From NCBI RefSeq assembly GCF_001854325.1, contig NZ_CP017754.1, positions 930,001 to 994,000 of the forward strand: 64,000 nucleotides of DNA, read 5' to 3'. Source of the stretch: Cupriavidus malaysiensis. Lineage in GTDB: Bacteria; Pseudomonadota; Gammaproteobacteria; Burkholderiales; Burkholderiaceae. The notes under the pieces were generated by a model. It had not been told where the DNA came from and made no database searches. It worked only from the letters and a program-made list of their open reading frames with translations. The position numbers and the translations under genes are program-made. Below, one piece after another: positions 9,830 to 18,682 of the stretch. How positions within the stretch are numbered: position 1 is the stretch's first letter; every line of letters starts with the position of its first letter.

Positions 9830-10903
9830 ATGAGCCAATACAAGATCGCCGTGATTCCCGGAGACGGAATCGGAACGGAAGTGATGCCCGAAGGCATCCG
9901 CGTGATGGACGCCGCCGCGCGTCGCTTCGGCATCGACCTGCAGTGGGACCACTTCGATTTCTCCAGCTGCGACTATTACGCCCGGCACGGCAAGATGCTG
10001 CCCGACGACTGGTTCGACACGCTGGTCAAGTACGACGCGATCTATTTCGGCGCCGTCGGCTGGCCTGCGACCGTGCCCGACCACGTCTCGCTGTGGGGCT
10101 CGCTGCTGCAGTTCCGGCGCGCCTTCGACCAGTACGTGAACCTGCGCCCGGTGCGGCTGATGCCCGGTATTCCTTGCCCGCTGGCCAATCGCAAGCCCGG
10201 CGACATCGACTTCTACGTGGTGCGCGAGAACACCGAGGGCGAGTATTCCAGCATCGGCGGTCGCATGTTCCCGGGCACCGAGCGCGAGGTGGTGATCCAG
10301 GAAACGGTGATGAGCCGGATCGGCGTCGACCGAATCCAGAAGTTCGCCTTCGAACTGGCGCAGAAGCGTCCTAAAAAGCACTTGACGTCGGCGACCAAGT
10401 CCAACGGCATCTCGATCACCATGCCCTACTGGGACGAGCGGGTCGAGGCGATGGCCGCCGGCTACCCGGAGTTGAAGGTCGACAAGTACCACATCGACAT
10501 CCTGACGGCCCATTTCGTGCTGCACCCCGACTGGTTTGACGTGGTGGTGGCCAGCAACCTGTTCGGCGACATCCTGTCCGATCTCGGCCCGGCCTGCACC
10601 GGCACCATCGGCGTCGCGCCCTCGGCCAACATCAATCCCGAGCGCACCTTCCCGAGCCTGTTCGAGCCGGTGCACGGCTCCGCGCCGGACATTGCCGGGC
10701 GCGGCATCGCCAACCCGATCGGCCAGATCTGGTGCGGGGCGATGATGCTCGAGCACCTGGGCCATGCCGAGGCTGGGGCGGCGGTGCTGCAGGCCATCGA
10801 ATCGGTGCTGGCGGCCGGTCCGCAACATGCGCCGCTGACGCGCGACATCGGCGGCACGGCGGGAACCGCCGATCTGGGCCGCGCGATCGCGGAGGCGCTG
10901 TGA
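9830..10903 (+). CDS. ttuC: Tartrate dehydrogenase/decarboxylase (isocitrate/isopropylmalate dehydrogenase family)
   Basis: 357 residues. NAD-dependent beta-hydroxyacid oxidative decarboxylase fold: GDGIG near the N-terminus, substrate arginines in RRAFDQYVNLRPVRL, ENTEGEYS, TKSN, and the metal-binding FGDILSDLGPA with HGSAPDIAG. SLWGSLLQFRR in place of the typical LeuB loop, and the overall sequence, point to the tartrate dehydrogenase (TtuC/YeaU) branch. Known members act on tartrate, D-malate or both. It overlaps the glycerate kinase gene by 4 bp; tartrate to hydroxypyruvate/glycerate and then 2-phosphoglycerate is the classical route, so the pairing supports tartrate use. D-malate dehydrogenase is the main alternative. 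Confidence 0.88.
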   Translation: MSQYKIAVIPGDGIGTEVMPEGIRVMDAAARRFGIDLQWDHFDFSSCDYYARHGKMLPDDWFDTLVKYDAIYFGAVGWPATVPDHVSLWGSLLQFRRAFDQYVNLRPVRLMPGIPCPLANRKPGDIDFYVVRENTEGEYSSIGGRMFPGTEREVVIQETVMSRIGVDRIQKFAFELAQKRPKKHLTSATKSNGISITMPYWDERVEAMAAGYPELKVDKYHIDILTAHFVLHPDWFDVVVASNLFGDILSDLGPACTGTIGVAPSANINPERTFPSLFEPVHGSAPDIAGRGIANPIGQIWCGAMMLEHLGHAEAGAAVLQAIESVLAAGPQHAPLTRDIGGTAGTADLGRAIAEAL

Positions 10904-12207
10904 GCGGCGCGGCCGGTACCGTGCCCGATCCGCGCGCGCTGTTGCTGGAAAGCTTCCAGGCGGCGGTGGCGGCGGCCGATCCGCTGCAGGTGGTGGCCGC
11001 GCACCTGCCGCCCCCGCATGCCGGCGGGCGCACCCTGGTGGTGGGCGCCGGCAAGGCCGCGGCTTCGATGGCGCTTGCGGTGGAGCGTGCCTACGAGGGG
11101 CGCGCGGCGCTGGAGGGACTGGTGGTCACGCGCTATGCGCATGGCCTGCCTACCCGGCATATCCGTGTGATCGAAGCCGGCCATCCGGTGCCCGACGAGG
11201 CCGGCGAGCAGGCCGCGGCGGAAATCCTCGCGCGGGTGCAGGCACTGGGTTCCGACGACCGCCTGGTGGTGCTGGTTTCCGGCGGTGGCTCCAGCCTCCT
11301 GTCCCTGCCGGCCGACGGCATTGCCATGGCCGATCTCAAGGCCACCACACGCGAGCTGCTGCGCTGCGGCGCGCCCATCACTGACATGAACATCGTGCGC
11401 AAGCACCTGTCGCGCATCCAGGGTGGGCGGCTGGCCCAGGCCAGCCGCGCGCCGGTCACCACGCTGATCGTTTCCGACGTGGCTGGCGACGATCCGAGCG
11501 CGATCGCCTCGGGGCCGACCGTGGCCGACCCGAGTACCTTCGGCGATGCCCTGGCCATCCTGCGGCGCTACGGCGCGACGGTGCCGGCGGCGGTGCTGCA
11601 GCATCTCGAACGCGGTGCGCGCGGTGAGCTGGCGGAGACGCCGAAGCCGGGCGACGCCGTCTTCGCGCGTGTGGACAACCGCATGATCGCCACCGCGCAC
11701 GGCAGCCTCGAGGCGGCCGCCGCGTGCTTCCGCGCGCACGGCATCCAGCCGGTCCTGCTGGGCGATACGGTGACCGGTGAGGCACGCGAGGTGGCCCAGG
11801 TCTATGCCGCGCTGGTGCGCGAGATTCGGGCGTACAATGCGCCTTTCGCCGCGCCGGTGGCCCTGATTTCCGGCGGCGAATGCACCGTCACCCTGCCGGC
11901 CGGCGCCAAGGGCGCGCGCGGCGGCCGCTGCTCTGAGTTCCTGTTGTCGCTGGTGCTCGAGCTCGGCGGCCTGGCCGATGTGCATGCCATCGCCGCGGAC
12001 ACCGATGGTATCGACGGTTCCGAGGACAATGCCGGCGCGCTCGCCGCGCCGGACTCGCTGGCGCGGGCCGAGGCGGCCGGTGTGACGGCCCGGCGGCAGC
12101 TCGACGCGCATGACGCCTGGGGCTTCTTCGATGCCATCGGCGACCTCGTCGTGACCGGCCCCACGCGCACCAATGTGAACGACTACCGCGCTATCCTGAT
12201 CGTCTAA
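10900..12207 (+). CDS. ttuD: Glycerate 2-kinase / TtuD-like, MOFRL family
   Basis: Phosphorylates D-glycerate to 2-phosphoglycerate; older literature names tartrate-operon members hydroxypyruvate reductase. 435 residues from a GTG at 10900 that overlaps the ttuC stop (GTGA); family length is about 420-440, and the upstream in-frame ATG would lie deep inside ttuC. Domain order: DUF4147-type kinase domain with VVGAGKAAASMA (~46-57) and VSGGGSSLLSLP (~126-137), then the MOFRL C-terminal domain with SGGECTVTL, GGRCSEFLL and DTDGIDGSEDNAGA. Position behind ttuC supports a tartrate/glycerate pathway. Confidence 0.9.
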   Translation: MSGAAGTVPDPRALLLESFQAAVAAADPLQVVAAHLPPPHAGGRTLVVGAGKAAASMALAVERAYEGRAALEGLVVTRYAHGLPTRHIRVIEAGHPVPDEAGEQAAAEILARVQALGSDDRLVVLVSGGGSSLLSLPADGIAMADLKATTRELLRCGAPITDMNIVRKHLSRIQGGRLAQASRAPVTTLIVSDVAGDDPSAIASGPTVADPSTFGDALAILRRYGATVPAAVLQHLERGARGELAETPKPGDAVFARVDNRMIATAHGSLEAAAACFRAHGIQPVLLGDTVTGEAREVAQVYAALVREIRAYNAPFAAPVALISGGECTVTLPAGAKGARGGRCSEFLLSLVLELGGLADVHAIAADTDGIDGSEDNAGALAAPDSLARAEAAGVTARRQLDAHDAWGFFDAIGDLVVTGPTRTNVNDYRAILIV

Positions 12208-12245
12208 GCCCAAGCTCCCGGCCCGTCCCCACTCCGTAAAACCGC

Positions 12246-12267
12246 GCCCGCCGTCATCGCGGCGGGC
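12246..12267 (+). terminator. GC hairpin between ttuD and pyrC
   Basis: GCCCGCCG-TCATCG-CGGCGGGC forms an 8-bp perfect stem starting 39 bp after the ttuD stop and ending 20 bp before the pyrC start. No T tract follows. It may be a weak terminator for ttuD or part of a structured pyrC leader. Confidence 0.35.
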
Positions 12268-12287
12268 CATGCAAGACCCCCGAAGCC

Positions 12288-13322
12288 ATGACCCAGACCC
12301 TCACCATCACCCGCCCGGACGACTGGCACCTGCACCTGCGCGACGGCGCTGCCCTGGCCGCCGTGCTGCCCGATACCGCCCGCCAGTTCGCGCGCGCCAT
12401 CATCATGCCCAACCTGAAGCCGCCGGTGACCACGGTCGAGCAGGCCGCGGCCTATCGCGCGCGCATCCTGGCGGCGCTGCCGGCAGAACTGCAGTTCGAG
12501 CCGCTGATGACCCTGTACCTGACCGACAACACGCCGGCCGAAGAGATCGTCGCAGCCAAGGCGAGCGGCTTCGTGCACGGCGTCAAGCTGTATCCGGCCG
12601 GCGCCACCACCAACAGCGATGCCGGCGTGACCGACCTGCGGCGCTGTGCGGGTGCGCTGGAAGCGATGCAGCGCGTCGGGCTGCCGCTGCTGGTGCACGG
12701 TGAAGTCACCGACGGCGACATCGATATCTTCGACCGCGAGGCGGTCTTCATCGACCGTGTGATGACGCCGCTGCGCCGCGACTTCCCGGAACTGAAGGTG
12801 GTGTTCGAACACATCACAACGAAGGACGCCGCACAATACGTGCGCGACGCGGCAGGTCCGGTGGCAGCCACCATCACCGCCCACCACCTGCTGTACAACC
12901 GCAACGCCATCTTCACCGGCGGCATCCGCCCGCACTACTACTGCCTGCCGGTGCTCAAGCGCGAGATCCACCGCGAGGCGCTGGTGGCGGCGGCGACCTC
13001 GGGCAGCGACCGTTTCTTCCTCGGCACCGACAGCGCGCCGCACGCGCGCGGCCTGAAGGAGCACGCCTGCGGCTGCGCCGGCTGCTACACCGCCTTGCAT
13101 GCGATGGAACTGTACGCCGAAGCCTTCGATGCGGCCGGCGCGCTCGACAAGCTGGAAGCCTTCGCCAGCTTCAACGGCCCGGCCTTCTACGGCCTGCCGC
13201 GCAATGCCGGCACGCTGACGCTGACGCGCGAAGACTGGGAGCTGCCCGCCGAGCTGCCCTACGGCGACACCACGCTGGTACCGCTGCGCGCCGGCGAGGT
13301 GCTGCGCTGGAAGGCGAAGTAA
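12288..13322 (+). CDS. pyrC: Dihydroorotase
   Basis: Cyclises carbamoyl-aspartate to dihydroorotate in pyrimidine synthesis. 344 residues, close to the class II dihydroorotases (E. coli PyrC 348). Metal ligands are visible: HLHLRDG at ~14-20, the carboxylated lysine in [11 protein letters not shown] (~98-108), VHGEV, the histidine in VFEHITT, and the catalytic aspartate in GTDSAPH. The preceding 80 bp hold a GC hairpin. The DUF3025 gene starts 5 bp after the stop and is probably cotranscribed. Confidence 0.96.
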   Translation: MTQTLTITRPDDWHLHLRDGAALAAVLPDTARQFARAIIMPNLKPPVTTVEQAAAYRARILAALPAELQFEPLMTLYLTDNTPAEEIVAAKASGFVHGVKLYPAGATTNSDAGVTDLRRCAGALEAMQRVGLPLLVHGEVTDGDIDIFDREAVFIDRVMTPLRRDFPELKVVFEHITTKDAAQYVRDAAGPVAATITAHHLLYNRNAIFTGGIRPHYYCLPVLKREIHREALVAAATSGSDRFFLGTDSAPHARGLKEHACGCAGCYTALHAMELYAEAFDAAGALDKLEAFASFNGPAFYGLPRNAGTLTLTREDWELPAELPYGDTTLVPLRAGEVLRWKAK

Positions 13323-13327
13323 GGCGC

Positions 13328-14212
13328 GTGGCGGGGCAGATGCCGGCCGGCGCGCCGGCTCCGGACGCGGCCCTGGCCGCGGCGCTGGCCGCCATCGACT
13401 GGTCGCGGCCCTGGTTCGCGCCGCTGCGCGCGCTTGGCCAGCCCCTGGCCTGCGCCGTAGCGGCGGGCGCCGACCTGCGCGGGGCGCTCGATGCCTGCGC
13501 GGCGCCGCTGGGCCTGTGCAACGACGCAGGGCTGCCGCTGCACTTCGTGCCTCAGGCCGCGCTGCCCGACGGCTGCGCCTATGAAGCGCACATCCATGCC
13601 ACCGGCGCGGTGCCCACGCGGGACAATCTGCACGACTTCTTCAATGCGCTGGTGTGGCTGCATTTCCCCGCCGCCAAGCGTCTGCTCAATCGGCTGCAGG
13701 CGGCCGCCATCGCGCGCGACGGCGTGCAGGCCAGTCGGGGCCCGGTGCGCGACGCGGCCACCCTGTTCGACGAGAACGCCGTGCTGTTCCTGAGCGCGGA
13801 GCCCGCCCTGGAGTCCGCCCTGCGCGGCTTCGGCTGGCGCGCGCTGTTCGTCGAGGCGCGCATTGCCTGGCATGACCGCTGCACGGTCCTGCCTTTCGGC
13901 CATGCCCTGCTGGAGAAGCTGGTGCGGCCCTACAAGTCGGTCACCGCACACGCCTGGCCGCTGGACCTGGCGCCGGCGGGCGTGGCACATGGTGGAAAAT
14001 CGCAAGCAGCGCCGCCGGAGGCGCCGGACTGCCGGGCCGTGGACGAGGCCGTCGCCGCGTCCTTGCGGGCGGCCGTGGCGCAAGGCCAGTTCGCGCCGCG
14101 CCGTTTCGCGCCGCTGCCGGTGCTGGGCGTGCCCGGCTGGTGCGCGGACAATGGCGATCCCGCCTATTACGAGGACACCGCCGTGTTCCGGCCGGGGCGC
14201 CGCGCTGCCTGA
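13328..14212 (+). CDS. DUF3025 domain-containing protein
   Basis: 294 residues, start GTG at 13328 with AAGG a few bases before. The DUF3025 hallmark is the segment LHDFFNALVWLHFPAAKRLL (~residues 100-119), followed by an acidic-aromatic ALFVEARIAWHD. No signal peptide or membrane span, so probably cytoplasmic. No function is established for the family. Coupling to pyrC is close (5 bp) but may be only positional. Confidence 0.85.
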   Translation: MAGQMPAGAPAPDAALAAALAAIDWSRPWFAPLRALGQPLACAVAAGADLRGALDACAAPLGLCNDAGLPLHFVPQAALPDGCAYEAHIHATGAVPTRDNLHDFFNALVWLHFPAAKRLLNRLQAAAIARDGVQASRGPVRDAATLFDENAVLFLSAEPALESALRGFGWRALFVEARIAWHDRCTVLPFGHALLEKLVRPYKSVTAHAWPLDLAPAGVAHGGKSQAAPPEAPDCRAVDEAVAASLRAAVAQGQFAPRRFAPLPVLGVPGWCADNGDPAYYEDTAVFRPGRRAA

Positions 14213-14246
14213 GCACGGCGGCGCCGGTCGCGGCGGTCCAGCTGTA

Positions 14247-17054
14247 TCAAGGCCGGGCCGGTGCCTCGGCGGTCGCGGGGAAATCGCCGGCGTAGACCTG
14301 GGTCAGCCGGGCCGGGTCGAGATGCGCGCGCAAGGCCGCGTTGACCGCCGCGACGCTTGCCTGGCGGATCTTCTCCTCGCGTTCGGCGGAGACCAGCATG
14401 GTGCGGCCCAGATAGCGCTGGTTGGCCAGGTTGGCGGCCAGCGCGCCATCGTCGCTGCGGCCGACCGCGGCCTCCTGCAGCAGTCCGTTCCTGGCCTCGG
14501 CCAGTTCTTCCTCGGTGATCCCGTCCTTGACCAGCCGCGCCAGTTCCTCGTCGACCGCGCGACGCAGCTTGTCGAGGTTCTGCGGCGCATATTGCGCCTG
14601 CAGCGCGAAGCTGCCGGCATCGTCCAGCGAGCCGATGCGCAGCATGCTGGCGACCGCATAGCTGATGCCGTCGCGCTGGCGCAGCCGGTCGGCCAGCCGG
14701 CTCTTCAGGCTGGCACCGCCGAACACGCGGTTGGCGATCAGCAGCAAAGGATAGTCGGCATCCTCGGTGGTCAGCTTGACCGGCAGGTTCGCCACATAAA
14801 CGGCGCTGGCCTTGTCAGGCGTGCGCAGCACGATGGCGGCCGGGGCGATGTCGAGGTAGGGGCGCGGCACGCGGGTGAACGGTGCCGGCGCGCTCCAGTC
14901 GCCGAACAGGGTGGCGAGCTGCTCCTTGGTGGCGGCGGGATCGAAGTCGCCGACCAGCGCGAGCTGGGCGTGGCTGCTGCCGTAGAAGCGGGTGTGGAAG
15001 TCCTTGAGGTCTTCGACGCGCACGCGCCGCAGGGCGGCGATACGCTCTTCGAGGGTGTCGGTATGGCGCGGGTCGCCTGCCGGGTAGGGGTCGCCGTGGC
15101 GTGCCAGGGCGTTGCGCGCCAGCGCGCCGGGCTCGGTGAGCTGGCCTTCCAGTCCCGCGATCGCCCGGCTGCGCAGGGTTTCCAGCTCGCTGGCCGGGAA
15201 CTGCGGCGCGCGTAACACGTCACGCAGCAATGCCAGCAGGTCGGGCAGGTAGGCCCGGCGCGTCTGGAAACGCACCGTGACCCGTTCCGCATCGCCGCTG
15301 ATCGAGACGCCTGCCTTGAGAGCCTCCAGGCGGTCGGCGACCTGGCGGAAGTCCAGCGCCCCCGCGCCGCGCACCAGCATGGCGGCGGTCAGGCCGCCCG
15401 CGGCATCCAGTCCCTGCAGGCTGGCCGTGTCGCCCATGCGCAGGTACAGCACGCCGCTCACGCTGCCACCGCGCGTCGGCTTCGGCAGCAGGCTGAGCTG
15501 CATGCCGTTGGCGAGCGTGGGCCGCAGCGTGCCGGCCTCGATATTGGCCGGCGAGGGATCGAACGCGGCGATCGGAGCCGCCGCCGGCTTGCCCTGGTAG
15601 CCATCGACCATGGCCGCGATCTCGGCCTGGCCGAGCGGTGCCGGAATGGTCGTGCGCTGCGGCTGGGCGGTTGGCACGAACTGGCCCAGGGTGCGGTTGG
15701 CCGGCTGGAGATAGTGCAGTGCCACGCGCTGCACGTCTTCCAGGCTGGCTTGCGCGATGCGGTCGCGGCCGATCAGGAACAGGCGCCAGTCGCCCTTGGC
15801 GATGGCTTCCGACAAGGCCAGCCCGTAAGCGGCGGGGTCGTTCAGGGTCTCTTCGTAGGCGTTCAGCAGCCGCGTGCGGGCACGCTCCAGCTCTTCGGCC
15901 GTGACCGGCCGCGCGGCGAAGCCCTCCAGCTCGGCCAGCAGGGCCTCGCGCGCCGGCGCCAGCGGCTTGTCCTTGCCGGCCACGGCGACGAAGATCGCGG
16001 AGCCCGGATCCTTGAGCGCGCGCAGGATGCCGCCCTGCGCCGATGCCTTGCCGCTCTCGACCAGGGCGCGGTAGAGGCGGCCGCCCGGCGCGCTGGTGAG
16101 GATGTCGGCCAGCAGCGCCATCGCCGCCGTATCGGCATGGGCGCCCGGAGCGATATGGTAGTGCGCCATCACCGCCGGCACATCGCCGGTCCGGTTCAGG
16201 GTCACCTCGCGCGGGCCTTCCTGCGGCGGCTCCACGGTATGCTCGGCGGGCAGCGCCCGTGCCGGCCGCGGCACGGCGCCGAAGTAGCGCGCGACCCGCT
16301 CCAGCGTGGCATCCCGGTCGAACTTGCCGGTTATCACCAGCACGGCGTTGTCGGGCTGGTAGTAGCGCCGGTAGAAGGCCTGCAGGCGCTCGATGCCCAC
16401 CTGTTCGACGTCGCTGCGCGCGCCGATCGGCGCATGGCCGTAGTTGTGCCACTGGTAGGCGGCGGCCACCACCTGCTGCAACAGCACACTGTTCGGATTG
16501 TTCTGCCCCATCTCCAGTTCATTGCGCACCACCGTCATCTCGCTGTCCAGCGACGACCTGGCGATGAAGCTGTGGACCATGCGGTCGGCCTCCATGCGCA
16601 GGATCCAGTCGAGGTTGTCCTCGCTGGCGGCGAAGGTGGCGAAATAGTTGGTGCGGTCCTGGGCGGTGGTGCCGTTGAACTGCATCCCACGGCGTGCGAA
16701 CTCGCGCGGGATCGTATCGCCAGGATAGGCCGGCGTGCCCTTGAACAGCAGGTGCTCCAGCAGGTGCGCCATGCCAGTTTCGCCGTAGTTCTCGTGACGG
16801 CTGCCGACCAGGTAGGTGACGTTCACGGTGGTGACCGGCTGTGCCGCGTCCGGCGCCAGCAGGATGCGCAGGCCGTTGGGCAGGCGGTATTCTGTGATGC
16901 CCTCCACCGAGGTGACCCGGGCGGGCAGCGTGCTCGCCGCGGGCGGGACCGGCACGGAACTGAGCGCGCAGGCGGGGACGGCGTTCAGCAGCAGGCTGCA
17001 GGCCAGGGCAAGGGCGGCGAGTGGGGTCGTGTTGGCTTGGGTGGGCAGGCGCAT
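14247..17054 (-). CDS. M16 family zinc metallopeptidase (pitrilysin-type), exported
   Basis: 935 residues, a double M16 protein with active and inactive halves in one chain. The N-terminal ~30 residues form a signal peptide (LAALALACSLLLNAVPACA). The zinc site is the inverted motif HLLEH at residues 97-101, with the distal glutamate in RNELEMGQNNP. The second half lacks HxxEH and has the R/Y clamp region typical of the inactive partner. Probably periplasmic, degrading peptides. It stands alone on the minus strand, convergent with the DUF3025 gene. Confidence 0.93.
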   Translation of the reverse strand: MRLPTQANTTPLAALALACSLLLNAVPACALSSVPVPPAASTLPARVTSVEGITEYRLPNGLRILLAPDAAQPVTTVNVTYLVGSRHENYGETGMAHLLEHLLFKGTPAYPGDTIPREFARRGMQFNGTTAQDRTNYFATFAASEDNLDWILRMEADRMVHSFIARSSLDSEMTVVRNELEMGQNNPNSVLLQQVVAAAYQWHNYGHAPIGARSDVEQVGIERLQAFYRRYYQPDNAVLVITGKFDRDATLERVARYFGAVPRPARALPAEHTVEPPQEGPREVTLNRTGDVPAVMAHYHIAPGAHADTAAMALLADILTSAPGGRLYRALVESGKASAQGGILRALKDPGSAIFVAVAGKDKPLAPAREALLAELEGFAARPVTAEELERARTRLLNAYEETLNDPAAYGLALSEAIAKGDWRLFLIGRDRIAQASLEDVQRVALHYLQPANRTLGQFVPTAQPQRTTIPAPLGQAEIAAMVDGYQGKPAAAPIAAFDPSPANIEAGTLRPTLANGMQLSLLPKPTRGGSVSGVLYLRMGDTASLQGLDAAGGLTAAMLVRGAGALDFRQVADRLEALKAGVSISGDAERVTVRFQTRRAYLPDLLALLRDVLRAPQFPASELETLRSRAIAGLEGQLTEPGALARNALARHGDPYPAGDPRHTDTLEERIAALRRVRVEDLKDFHTRFYGSSHAQLALVGDFDPAATKEQLATLFGDWSAPAPFTRVPRPYLDIAPAAIVLRTPDKASAVYVANLPVKLTTEDADYPLLLIANRVFGGASLKSRLADRLRQRDGISYAVASMLRIGSLDDAGSFALQAQYAPQNLDKLRRAVDEELARLVKDGITEEELAEARNGLLQEAAVGRSDDGALAANLANQRYLGRTMLVSAEREEKIRQASVAAVNAALRAHLDPARLTQVYAGDFPATAEAPARP

Positions 17055-17271
17055 GCAGGGTTCGAGGCGATGGCGGGAGTGGCTTCGATGTGGCGTTTGA
17101 TGTACACGAAGCGGAAGGACATTCTAGACGGAGTGGGGGCGGGCAGAGGGGGAAGGACAGGTCCGATCGGATCGTTCGTTGGAAAAGTCAGATGGATCGG
17201 ACAGGTGCGACGGATGCCGGGCCCGGCTGGGCATCCGCCGCGCGCGGGTCGCGCGCGCGGCGCCGCGGTGT

Positions 17272-17277
17272 TAGACT
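17272..17277 (+). promoter_or_regulatory. Likely -10 element of rnpB
   Basis: TAGACT ends 8 bp before the first base of the P1 helix of RNase P RNA, the right distance for a start at 17284-17286. No good -35 is visible in the GC-rich sequence before it. Confidence 0.45.
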
Positions 17278-17285
17278 CCGTCCTC

Positions 17286-17628
17286 GCAAAGCAGGCCAGA
17301 CAATCGCTGCTCGCCGCCGTCAGGCGGCGAGGGGAGGAAAGTCCGGACTCCACAGGGCAGGGTGTTGGCTAACAGCCATCCACGGCGACGTGCGGAATAG
17401 GGCCACAGAGACGAGTCTTGCCGCCGGGTACGCCTGGCGGCAAGGGTGAAACGCGGTAACCTCCACCTGGAGCAATCCCAAATAGGCAGGCATCGAGGCG
17501 GCCCGCTGAGCCTGCGGGTAGGGAGCTGGAGCCGGTCGGTAACGGTCGGCCTAGAGGAATGGTTGTCACGCGTGGCTCGCCGTCAGGCGGGCCGCGCGCA
17601 CAGAATCCGGCTTATCGGCCTGCTTTGC
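17286..17628 (+). ncRNA. rnpB: RNase P RNA, bacterial class A
   Basis: Catalytic RNA of RNase P, which matures tRNA 5' ends. The P1 helix is exact: GCAAAGCAGGCC (17286-17297) pairs with GGCCTGCTTTGC (17617-17628), giving the mature ends. Universal core sequences are present: GAGGAAAGTCCGGACTCC at 17334-17351, the AGAGGAATGGTTGTC region near 17553, and CAGAATCCGGCTTAT near 17601. Length is ~343 nt. A GC hairpin without T tract follows at 17644-17666. Confidence 0.97.
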
Positions 17629-17679
17629 TTCTCTTTCCAGCGCACGGCCGGGCACGCGCCGGCCGTGTCCGGAGGCGCC

Positions 17680-18102
17680 TCAGCCTTCGACGATTTCCAC
17701 GCTGTGGGTGATCTCGGCGGTCTTGGCCAGCATGATCGAGGCCGAGCAGTATTTCTCATGCGATAGCGTCACCGCGCGCTCCACCGCGGCTGGGCTCAGG
17801 TTGTGCCCGGTAACGACGAAGTGGAAGTTGATGCGCGTGAACACCTTCGGATCCTCGCCGGCCCGCTCGGCTTCGAGCTTGACGCTGCAGCCGCGCACAT
17901 CGTGCCGGCCGCGCTTGAGGATCAATACCACGTCATAAGCGGTGCAGCCGCCGGTGCCGAGCAGCACCATCTCCATCGGGCGCGGTGCCAGGTTGTGGCC
18001 GCCGCCATCCGGCGCACCGTCCATGGTCACCAGATGACCACTGCCGGTCTGGGCGATGAAGCTCATCCCCTCCGGGCCCGTCCAAGTTACTTTGCATTCC
18101 AT
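17680..18102 (-). CDS. OsmC family protein, YhfA-like
   Basis: 140 residues, an OsmC/Ohr-fold protein. The two redox cysteines are in TGGCTAYD (about residue 53) and HEKYCSASI (about 117). The GGCTAYDV context and length put it closer to the YhfA branch than to organic hydroperoxide reductase Ohr. A thiol peroxidase-like role is family knowledge; the physiological substrate is unknown. It is convergent with rnpB. Confidence 0.92.
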   Translation of the reverse strand: MECKVTWTGPEGMSFIAQTGSGHLVTMDGAPDGGGHNLAPRPMEMVLLGTGGCTAYDVVLILKRGRHDVRGCSVKLEAERAGEDPKVFTRINFHFVVTGHNLSPAAVERAVTLSHEKYCSASIMLAKTAEITHSVEIVEG

Positions 18103-18190
18103 GTGAGTCCGTCCTGTGTTCTGGGTTCTGTTCGGTGCGTTCCTGTTCGCAAACGCGTGATGGTCAGGCCTTGCTTTTGCCAGTATATCG

Positions 18191-18390
18191 TCTACAGCGA
18201 GAGTGCCGCTTGAGCCGGTTTACGCCGCACAGTTCGAGGGTTTCTTCTAAGATGACGCTTTGGCGACAAGCATGATTGATATGTAAGTATTTGATAAATA
18301 ACGGATTCATGCGGCAATGTTGCGTCCGCACAATTTTTTACAATGCGGTAAGGCATTTCGCACTGCAAATTTTCTTGCGTCGCACAAGCG
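18191..18390. other. AT-rich intergenic stretch with duplicated TTGCGTC(C)GCACAA element
   Basis: Between the OsmC start and the putative small RNA lies a noticeably AT-richer stretch without a credible gene. TTGCGTCCGCACAA (18320-18333) and TTGCGTCGCACAA (18375-18387) are near-identical, imperfectly palindromic direct repeats 55 bp apart. The second forms the -35 region of the small-RNA promoter, and TACAAT follows the first at 18339. They look like a repeated regulator-binding site. Confidence 0.4.
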
Positions 18391-18402
18391 CTCATGTATA
18401 AT
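18375..18402 (+). promoter_or_regulatory. Sigma-70 promoter of putative small RNA
   Basis: TTGCGT (18375-18380), 16-bp spacer, perfect TATAAT (18397-18402). Predicted start about 18409. No gene follows on this strand before the terminator at 18527-18556, so the expected product is a short RNA. Confidence 0.7.
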
Positions 18403-18408
18403 GGCTTC

Positions 18409-18556
18409 CATTGAACGACGGCATCTGCAGCGCGCCAGAGTGCGAAAGCGAACAGCTCAGCCCGCACCGCCCGCGGCCTCCGTCGATCTCCAGGTGTCTC
18501 CTCCACCCTCCTCCTTTGGTGGATTCAAACCCAAGCCTAGCGCTTGGGTTTTTTTT
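18409..18556 (+). ncRNA. Putative trans-acting small RNA with anti-Shine-Dalgarno loop
   Basis: A consensus promoter and an intrinsic terminator bracket about 148 nt. The 3' half folds as two adjacent hairpins: TCCACC/GGTGGA (18502-18523) with a 10-nt loop CTCCTCCTTT, then the terminator stem. The loop is complementary to Shine-Dalgarno sequences (AGGAGG). Short double-hairpin RNAs with CU-rich loops are, from memory, described in Burkholderia; membership in such a family is unverified. It could also be a premature-termination leader of rplM, though rplM has its own promoter downstream. Ends are predictions and processing could shorten it. Confidence 0.6.
18527..18556 (+). terminator. Intrinsic terminator of putative small RNA
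   Basis: AAACCCAAGC (18527-18536) pairs with GCTTGGGTTT (18542-18551) around CTAGC, followed by a run of eight T (18549-18556). It lies three bases after the CU-loop hairpin. Confidence 0.92.
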
Positions 18557-18652
18557 CGCCTGTCGGTCGCGCCGTCGGTCGTGCCGAGTCCTGGATGGAT
18601 GCTATCCGGCGCCGCTCAGTCCTCGGAACTTGACGATGGGGCTCGCTTTTGC

Positions 18653-18682
18653 TTGTGCGTCGAGCAGTTGCCCGAGTATAAT
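18653..18682 (+). promoter_or_regulatory. Promoter of rplM-rpsI
   Basis: TTGTGC (18653-18658), 18-bp spacer, TATAAT (18677-18682). The leader to rplM would be about 150 nt and contains GGTCC-CAA-GGACC (18751-18763) and CCTGC/GCAGG (18726-18743) stems, which could host autoregulation by L13 as known in E. coli; that last point is inference. Confidence 0.65.

Noticed and set aside
17629..17679. Terminator after rnpB
   Set aside because: The hairpin at 17644-17666 has no T tract; I mention it under rnpB but do not list it as a feature.
18192..18506. 104-codon minus-strand frame between the OsmC gene and rplM
   Set aside because: Composition unlike neighbouring proteins, it crosses a consensus promoter and has no family features.
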